In this document: positions 59,063 through 64,000 of the stretch, piece after piece | Position numbering within the stretch: the first letter of the stretch is position 1 | Layout: each line of letters opens with the position of its first letter | NCBI RefSeq assembly: GCF_900142525.1 | Contig: NZ_FRBD01000003.1 | Span: 183,454 to 247,453, forward strand | DNA: 64,000 nt | DNA from: Xylanibacter ruminicola | GTDB lineage: Bacteria; Bacteroidota; Bacteroidia; Bacteroidales; Bacteroidaceae | Reading direction: 5' to 3' | Made by a program: the position numbers and the translations under genes | The notes under the pieces: generated by a model | What the model was told of the DNA's origin: nothing | Database searches by the model: none | The model's input: only the letters and a program-made list of their open reading frames with translations

Positions 59063-60406
59063 CTAACGCTTCATTCCCTGCTGTTCAGAACGAACGGCAC
59101 CCTGAGCCAGGTCACTGAGCTCCTCACGGGCATCCTGCTGCCAGTGCTCATTCACACCGTCGGCAGCCAATTTCGGCTGGGCTTTCTCCCACAGACCGGC
59201 GAACACCTGCTCGCGCTGCTCCGGGGTCTCGGCATCCTTGGCGAATGCGTTGAGCGTCTTCACCTGCTCAGGGGTGAAGGCACGGGCAGAGGAATCAGAG
59301 GCACGGTCGATAATGGCCTTGACTGCTGCATCCTCAGAGACACCCTTCTTCTCACCTGGACCGACAATGTCGAGCACCTTGTTGCGGAACTGTTCATTGG
59401 CAGCGGCAGCCTGCTCCAGCGTGGCCACCCTGTTCTTAACAGCAGTGGTCTCGTTCTTGGACAACAGGCCAGACACCTCGATGCCGTTCACCTGACCATG
59501 CAACATGACGCGGTCAGGGTTATCCTTCACGGCAGAATAACGCAGGCCAGTGATGTTGGCGGCACTGGGCAGCTTGAACTTTGACCAGTCTACCTTCTGG
59601 GCTGCCTCGAGCTTCTCGCCATTGGTCTGGCGCTGTGCCTGTACGCGCTGCTCCATACGTCCGGCGATGTCGGCCATCGTCAAAGGAGCACCTACTGACT
59701 TTACCTGTCCGTGATCGTCGAGGGTTACCTCGGCACGGTGACGGATAGAGGCCAGCTCCTCCTTGTTCAGGATGCCATAGAAACGGGAATCCTTGTTACC
59801 CTTCTCACCAAAGGCCAGCTGCCACTTGCCCACAAGACCTTCCTTGCCGGAAAGTGCCGTCTCCTTTGCTTCAGGAGACATCGAGTCAACAAGCTTTGCT
59901 CGCTGATCCTTGTTCATGTGGTCAACGTCCATACCCTCCTTACGGAGCGCATTCAGCAGGAGGGTGTCCTCAGTGATCTTCTCCAGAGTGATGTAGTTCA
60001 CGTCACGACCGTTGATATTCGCCGTCTTCTGATGGAAGGCGGCATCATCCACATGCATGGGATAGGCAGCCTTGACGGCAAACTCCTTGGACTTGACAGG
60101 GTCTTCGGCAAAGATCTTCTGATACTCCTTGGCCTGATCCGGCGACAACGGACGCGACAGCTGGGTGCGCATCCCGCTACGACGCTCCTCCGAAGTCTTA
60201 CCCTCGGGATTCAACTTGCCATAGTCGGCCTGTACCATCGTGTTGCCGTCCTTCTGGAAGACACGGATCTTGTCAATGGTGTTACCTTCCGTGGTGGTTA
60301 CCTTCGCCTTGGGAGCCTGCTGCTCCTGGCTCTTCTGATTCTCTTCCTGAGAACCAGCTTCTGCGACAGCCTTCTGCTGTCCGTCTTCAACTTTCTTTTT
60401 TGCCAT
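59063..60406 (-). CDS. Mobile-element protein (DUF3945-like modules)
   Basis: 447 residues. A Lys/Gln-rich, disordered N-terminus (about 1-40) is followed by repeated modules: SRFYGILNKEELASIRHRAE, and NGIEVSGLLSKNETTAVKNR. The GxLxKxE repeat resembles DUF3945-type modules. The last 85 residues (DSSARAFTPEQVKTLNAFAK, LSDLAQGAVRSEQQGMKR) match the end of the 57345 protein. The C-terminus is GMKR. It is the first gene of the operon that runs to 43777. Confidence 0.78.
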   Translation of the reverse strand: MAKKKVEDGQQKAVAEAGSQEENQKSQEQQAPKAKVTTTEGNTIDKIRVFQKDGNTMVQADYGKLNPEGKTSEERRSGMRTQLSRPLSPDQAKEYQKIFAEDPVKSKEFAVKAAYPMHVDDAAFHQKTANINGRDVNYITLEKITEDTLLLNALRKEGMDVDHMNKDQRAKLVDSMSPEAKETALSGKEGLVGKWQLAFGEKGNKDSRFYGILNKEELASIRHRAEVTLDDHGQVKSVGAPLTMADIAGRMEQRVQAQRQTNGEKLEAAQKVDWSKFKLPSAANITGLRYSAVKDNPDRVMLHGQVNGIEVSGLLSKNETTAVKNRVATLEQAAAANEQFRNKVLDIVGPGEKKGVSEDAAVKAIIDRASDSSARAFTPEQVKTLNAFAKDAETPEQREQVFAGLWEKAQPKLAADGVNEHWQQDAREELSDLAQGAVRSEQQGMKR

Positions 60407-60465
60407 TGTAAAAAATCAATTTAGTTTTTGTGTTGGTTCGAAAAGAGGCTCACCTCTTCACGGCG

Positions 60466-60473
60466 CAAAAGTA
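60466..60473 (-). promoter_or_regulatory. Bacteroidota -7 box (TACTTTTG) for the 60406-43777 operon
   Basis: TACTTTTGC on the minus strand, 60 bp upstream of the ATG at 60406. It may drive a transcript of up to 16.6 kb, including the giant gene. Confidence 0.6.
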
Positions 60474-60629
60474 CGATAAAGGGGCCAAAGAAGGGGGCTC
60501 GCGAAATTTTCGTGCGGTTTTTAACGTTGACACAACTTTCAAACTGAAGAGGCATATAAAAACACACATCTTTTTTATGAGAGCAACAAAAAACTCTTGT
60601 TTTTCTTTTTTGTTTCAAAAAAATGTTGT

Positions 60630-60637
60630 ATTTTTGC
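60630..60637 (+). promoter_or_regulatory. Bacteroidota -7 box (TATTTTTG), plus strand
   Basis: TATTTTTGC, 53 bp upstream of the ATG at 60691. A TTTG lies 16 bp upstream, slightly closer than the usual -33 distance. Confidence 0.55.
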
Positions 60638-60690
60638 AACCGAAACGAATAGTTCGGAACTGACGAGTTCGATAAAATACAAAATAAAAT

Positions 60691-62010
60691 ATGAAGTTTT
60701 ACGATAGGAAAGAAGAAATCGAGAAGTTACGGGAGATCAGGAACCTCTCGCACAAGGCGGCACAGTTCACTGTACTGACTGGACGCAGGCGCATCGGCAA
60801 GACATCACTTGTGATGAAGGCTTACGAGGACGAGACAATACTATATTTCTTCGTGACCAGAAGCACAGAAAGTGTGCTCTGCGAAGAGTTCGGGAGGGAA
60901 ATCACGGAAAAGCTGCAGATTCCCCTGCTGGGAAAGCCGGAACGGTTTGCCGACATCTTCGACTTCCTGATGGAACTGTCGAAGACACGGCCCATAACCC
61001 TGATGATTGACGAGTTCCAGGACTTCAACCGCGTGAACAGCGCTATCTTCTCACAGATACAGAAATCATGGGACCTGAAGAAAGGAGAGTCTAAGATGAA
61101 CCTGATTGTATGCGGATCGGTCTACTCGATGATGACCAAACTGTTCCGAGACAAAAAGGAACCCCTGTACGGCCGTCAGACGGAGTTCCTGAAAATCGAG
61201 CCTTTCACACCTGCCGTACTTAAGGAAATCCTGGCAGATTACAATCCTGAATACAGCAAGGAAGATCTTCTGGCACTGTACACCTATACCGGTGGCGTGG
61301 CAAAATATGTAGAACTGCTGATAGATACAGAAGCTATCACGGCGGAGAAAATGCTGGGACGCATCATCGCCAAGAACTCGTACTTCATCTACGAGGGAAA
61401 GAACATGCTCATAGAGGAATTCGGGCGCGATTACGGACGCTATTTCGACATCCTGAAGCTGATAGCCACCGGGCATAACACAAGGGGTGACATAGAGGGC
61501 ATCCTCCATGCGGAAGTGTCCGGCTATATGACCAGACTCGAGAACGACTACGGACTGATTGCCAAAAACAAGCCCATGTTCCAGAAATCTGCCAATAAGA
61601 ACATCGTCTATGCGGTGAGCGACCTTTTCCTGCAATTCTGGTTTCGCTATATCTACAAGTATAACTATATCATAGAGGCGAACGGCTACAAAAAACTGGC
61701 TGACATTGTCCAGCGCGACTATGAGACGTATAGCGGCAAGACTCTTGAAAAGTATTTCAAGGCCGTGATGAGAGAGAGTGAACAGTTCACGCGCATCGAC
61801 AGTTGGTGGGACCGTAAGGGCGAGAATGAGATTGACATCATCGCGGCAGACGACCTGGAGAAAGTAGTGACGTTCTATGAAGTGAAGAGACAGCGCAAAG
61901 AACTCGACATGAAAGTTCTGAAAGACAAGGTACAGCGGTTCAAAGAGGTCACGGGTGAGTACGACAACTACCATGTGACACTGACCGGCCTGTGCATGGA
62001 GGATATGTAA
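60691..62010 (+). CDS. AAA ATPase with C-terminal DUF234 nuclease-like domain
   Basis: 439 residues. The archaeal-type ATPase has a Walker A GRRRIGKTS (31-39), Walker B ITLMIDEFQDF (about 102-112) and the sensor region NLIVCGSVYSMM. A winged helix follows, then DUF234 with a PD-(D/E)xK-like set (ENEIDIIAADD, FYEVKRQ). This family is frequent in bacteria and archaea; the role, possibly nuclease-coupled, is unknown. The gene is followed 27 bp later by the 215-residue gene. Confidence 0.9.
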   Translation: MKFYDRKEEIEKLREIRNLSHKAAQFTVLTGRRRIGKTSLVMKAYEDETILYFFVTRSTESVLCEEFGREITEKLQIPLLGKPERFADIFDFLMELSKTRPITLMIDEFQDFNRVNSAIFSQIQKSWDLKKGESKMNLIVCGSVYSMMTKLFRDKKEPLYGRQTEFLKIEPFTPAVLKEILADYNPEYSKEDLLALYTYTGGVAKYVELLIDTEAITAEKMLGRIIAKNSYFIYEGKNMLIEEFGRDYGRYFDILKLIATGHNTRGDIEGILHAEVSGYMTRLENDYGLIAKNKPMFQKSANKNIVYAVSDLFLQFWFRYIYKYNYIIEANGYKKLADIVQRDYETYSGKTLEKYFKAVMRESEQFTRIDSWWDRKGENEIDIIAADDLEKVVTFYEVKRQRKELDMKVLKDKVQRFKEVTGEYDNYHVTLTGLCMEDM

Positions 62011-62037
62011 AGCGACTTTTCGTAAAACTATTGGATT

Positions 62038-62685
62038 ATGAAGCATCGAAGACTTGACAAATATGTAACGCTCTACAACGTCTGCAGAGAGGGTGGCCGG
62101 GAATGTTTCCAATACGTGGAAACGCTCCCTCAGAACCGTCTGCCTATCCGGGCCCTGAAAGATTTCTACCGTCAGCTCGAGGAGCATGGCTATGATGTCC
62201 TCTCACCAAGCGACAAGGAGTACGAGCGGGTGGTGAAAGCCCTGAATGCCGTGTCGAAGAAAGACGCGATGAAGGATGACATGAGTTCCTACAACCACTA
62301 TAAGCCCGAGGAGGTCTGCACCTGCGGACGCTGGATTTTCTTCGAACATCTGCCTTATTACGACGAGAAGGAACTGAAGGAGATTGTCTACCCCAAAACG
62401 GCAAGAAGGAAAGCGGAAGAAAAGCCTGGGAAGATCAAGGAAAAGATGTCTTCCATACGTGTTCCTGCCTTCCAGAAGGAATCCGTCAAGCAGTTCCTTG
62501 ACTGGCTCAAAGAGACTAACGCATCCGATGCTTCCATCTATTCGGCACTCCGCTATGCCAAATACGCAATGGAGAGCAAGGCTGAGAAATACGCCGAGTC
62601 CCCTACCCTTCAGTCCATGGCTGATGACCTGAAAAAGCAGATTGCCCTCCTCGAAGAGCTGGAGGACAAACTGCCGAGATTATAA
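62038..62685 (+). CDS. Hypothetical protein with helical C-terminal domain
   Basis: 215 residues. The product begins MKHRRLDKYVTLYNVCREGG and has VCTCGRWIFF near residue 98, with a Cys pair, then a basic linker (YPKTARRKAEEKPGKIKEK). The last 70 residues form a helical domain with FLDWLKETNASDASIYSALR that could bind DNA or an ATPase partner. No family recognised. It converges with the 62698 gene (12-bp gap). Confidence 0.68.
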   Translation: MKHRRLDKYVTLYNVCREGGRECFQYVETLPQNRLPIRALKDFYRQLEEHGYDVLSPSDKEYERVVKALNAVSKKDAMKDDMSSYNHYKPEEVCTCGRWIFFEHLPYYDEKELKEIVYPKTARRKAEEKPGKIKEKMSSIRVPAFQKESVKQFLDWLKETNASDASIYSALRYAKYAMESKAEKYAESPTLQSMADDLKKQIALLEELEDKLPRL

Positions 62686-62697
62686 TGGAAACAAATC

Positions 62698-64000
62698 TTA
62701 TTTGATTCCTCCACGTGAAAGCTCCAGACTTTCATCGGCTTTCACCTGGCGGTCATAGTTTTCACGGACTGCCTGCTGCTGTTCATCATACTTCCGCAGG
62801 ACAGCATTCGTGAGCGTATTCAGCGGAAGAGCACCCTTATAATAGGCATCGACGGCTTCATCATTGATGGTAATGACAGAAGGGACATGGTCGATGGTGA
62901 CCACAAGGGTGTTACCCTTCATCACCGGCTGTGACACACGCAGGTCGAGCGGCTCATCATCGTACTTACGATAATGACGGACTGCCTGTAGCCTGATACC
63001 GTCCCTGTTTTCCAAGGCCTCATGGCCAGCCTTATTCAGGAGGTTGGCACCGCCAAGACCGACAAGAAGCATCTTCAACAATGGGTTACGGACGAACATC
63101 CCTGCGAAGATGGCTGCCAGGGGCATCATGTTATCGCCAAACTTCAGGTTGCGCGACTTTCCTGTGAACATCCCTACCAGCATATCGGGCAGCATAGCCA
63201 GCACATAGCCGAGATTCTTGCCCACATCACTGAAGCCATTCAGACCAAGAGTGTCTATCAGACCTCCCCAACCACTGACGGACTGGACAGCAGGAACCGT
63301 AGCCTTCGCCGCTTCGGCGACTGTAACTGGTTGTGTCTGAACAGCCTGCAGAGGTGCATGATTCTGTTCCGCTGCTGATTCATTTTGAGGGAAGTGTTCC
63401 TGTATGGCAAAATGCAGCTCGCCAGCCTGACGCAGCTGCTCTGCATAGTCAGGGACTTCGGGCAGTTTGACCGTCTTAAGCCCTATCTTCGGCTTGAAGG
63501 CAGCCCCATCCGACAAGGAGCGGGAATGCGTCACGATCTTATGCCCTAACTGACTGTTCACTCCCTTCACAAGCTCACTGGAATAAGGATTCACACTTCC
63601 TTCATCCTGACGGAGAGTGGCCAATACGTCACCGTCCGACGCAAACAGTGCGGCGCTCACCATCCTGCTGACATCCTGCTGCTTTCCTGCCTTGGACATG
63701 ATGGCATCTCCAGCAAAGCCGATGCCCAGATCCATCGTCACGAACTTTCCCAGACCAGTCCACGAGCTGGCACCCATCATAGGAGCCGTCAAGGCCAGGT
63801 CTGTCAGGGAGCCAAGGGCCTTTCCAACGCCTTTCTCCAGCAAGCCTGGATCATAGCGTTCAACTGTCTTCTTGTCTATGTACTGCTGCAGGTCTGTTGT
63901 CGGCGCACTGGCCAGTGACAGCAGTGACGAACGCCGGGCTTCGTCGAGGATATAGTCGACAGAGCCCTTGAAAGGACTCTTCTCCACCTCATAGTCCACC
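62698..64000 (-). CDS. Mobile-element membrane protein, N-terminal part outside the window
   Basis: At least 433 residues; the first codon in the window is in frame and could be a GTG, but the gene probably extends to the right. Hydrophobic or glycine-rich segments occur near 60-80 and 255-320 (ILAMLPDMLVGMF-like, KMLLVGLGGANLL). The remainder is Ala- and Gln-rich. The C-terminus ends SRGGIK, resembling the G-[MIL]-[HK]-R tail of the other element proteins. No function was recognised. Confidence 0.7.
   Translation of the reverse strand, partial: VDYEVEKSPFKGSVDYILDEARRSSLLSLASAPTTDLQQYIDKKTVERYDPGLLEKGVGKALGSLTDLALTAPMMGASSWTGLGKFVTMDLGIGFAGDAIMSKAGKQQDVSRMVSAALFASDGDVLATLRQDEGSVNPYSSELVKGVNSQLGHKIVTHSRSLSDGAAFKPKIGLKTVKLPEVPDYAEQLRQAGELHFAIQEHFPQNESAAEQNHAPLQAVQTQPVTVAEAAKATVPAVQSVSGWGGLIDTLGLNGFSDVGKNLGYVLAMLPDMLVGMFTGKSRNLKFGDNMMPLAAIFAGMFVRNPLLKMLLVGLGGANLLNKAGHEALENRDGIRLQAVRHYRKYDDEPLDLRVSQPVMKGNTLVVTIDHVPSVITINDEAVDAYYKGALPLNTLTNAVLRKYDEQQQAVRENYDRQVKADESLELSRGGIK

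Larger units (their letters stand above)
60407..60690. other. 284-bp divergent promoter region
   Basis: It carries two outward TAnnTTTGC boxes, 60466-60473 (minus) and 60630-60637 (plus). The middle is an AT-rich stretch with T and A runs. No open frame with convincing content is seen. Confidence 0.7.
39680..64000. mobile_element. GC-richer mobile-element region (conjugative/integrative type), ends not seen
   Basis: From about 39.6 kb the sequence becomes clearly GC-richer and the gene set changes to element functions: RadC, DUF4099, ArdC, tandem OB-fold protein, giant polyvalent protein and two related proteins. No relaxase, integrase or transfer gene is inside the window; these would be to the right. 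The left limit is an estimate from composition and gene content. Confidence 0.6.

Noticed and set aside
61066..62187. 373-codon minus-strand frame
   Set aside because: It is antisense to the AAA ATPase gene, which has complete Walker motifs.

Overview
The window looks like chromosome or a large integrated element from a Bacteroidota bacterium, most likely Prevotella-like. Evidence: fifteen well-placed TAnnTTTGC -7 promoter boxes of the Bacteroidota type, no clear Shine-Dalgarno sequences, and families typical of Bacteroidota mobile elements (DUF4099, ArdC-type antirestriction protein, RadC, a giant methylase/helicase polyvalent protein). No tRNA, rRNA, CRISPR array or recognisable insertion sequence was seen.

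Layout. (1) 1-3476, minus strand: the start of a calcium-type P-type ATPase (its 3' end lies outside), an SPFH/band-7 protein and small membrane or secreted proteins. (2) 3578-17187, minus strand: one long Ter-type stress operon, probably driven by a promoter at 17234. It holds four TerD-family proteins, six VWA (TerY-like) paralogues, an AIM24-family protein, a PP2C phosphatase, a protein kinase, a DUF805 protein, a GYF-PrsW intramembrane protease and a metallo-beta-lactamase-fold hydrolase; a separately promoted TerB-like protein (17322-18713) lies upstream. The VWA-phosphatase-kinase triad plus TerD is a known theme of Ter systems. Unusual here are three VWA copies with a broken MIDAS, a shared proline-rich tail, a 12-codon VWA remnant and a perfect hairpin inside the operon.

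(3) 18921-30269, minus strand: cell-envelope and accessory genes (SanA-like, lipoproteins, LytTR regulator with phosphodiester glycosidase, L,D-transpeptidase, archaemetzincin-like lipoprotein, DUF4846 protein, TPR-YbjN protein). (4) 30294-37696, minus strand: a candidate undescribed cluster with a macro-like/DUF1810 fusion, two radical SAM enzymes, an unknown helical protein, two more DUF1810 proteins, a DUF6717-like protein, an NrtR-like Nudix regulator and an ECF-like sigma factor. The sigma gene is almost devoid of cytosine in its coding strand, and two near-identical palindromes flank its promoter.

(5) 38467-39679: two gaps around a small gene, with terminator-like hairpins, a possible gene remnant and a 194-bp nested palindrome. 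(6) 39680-64000: a visibly more GC-rich mobile-element region with an orphan phosphoribosyltransferase, RadC, two M23/glucosaminidase proteins of opposite domain order, a DUF4099 protein, ArdC, a tandem OB-fold protein, a 3368-residue polyvalent protein, two related element proteins, an AAA ATPase and a partial membrane protein. Four of these minus-strand proteins end in G-[MIL]-[HK]-R, and a fifth ends in a similar GIK, which suggests a common C-terminal signal, perhaps for conjugative co-transfer.
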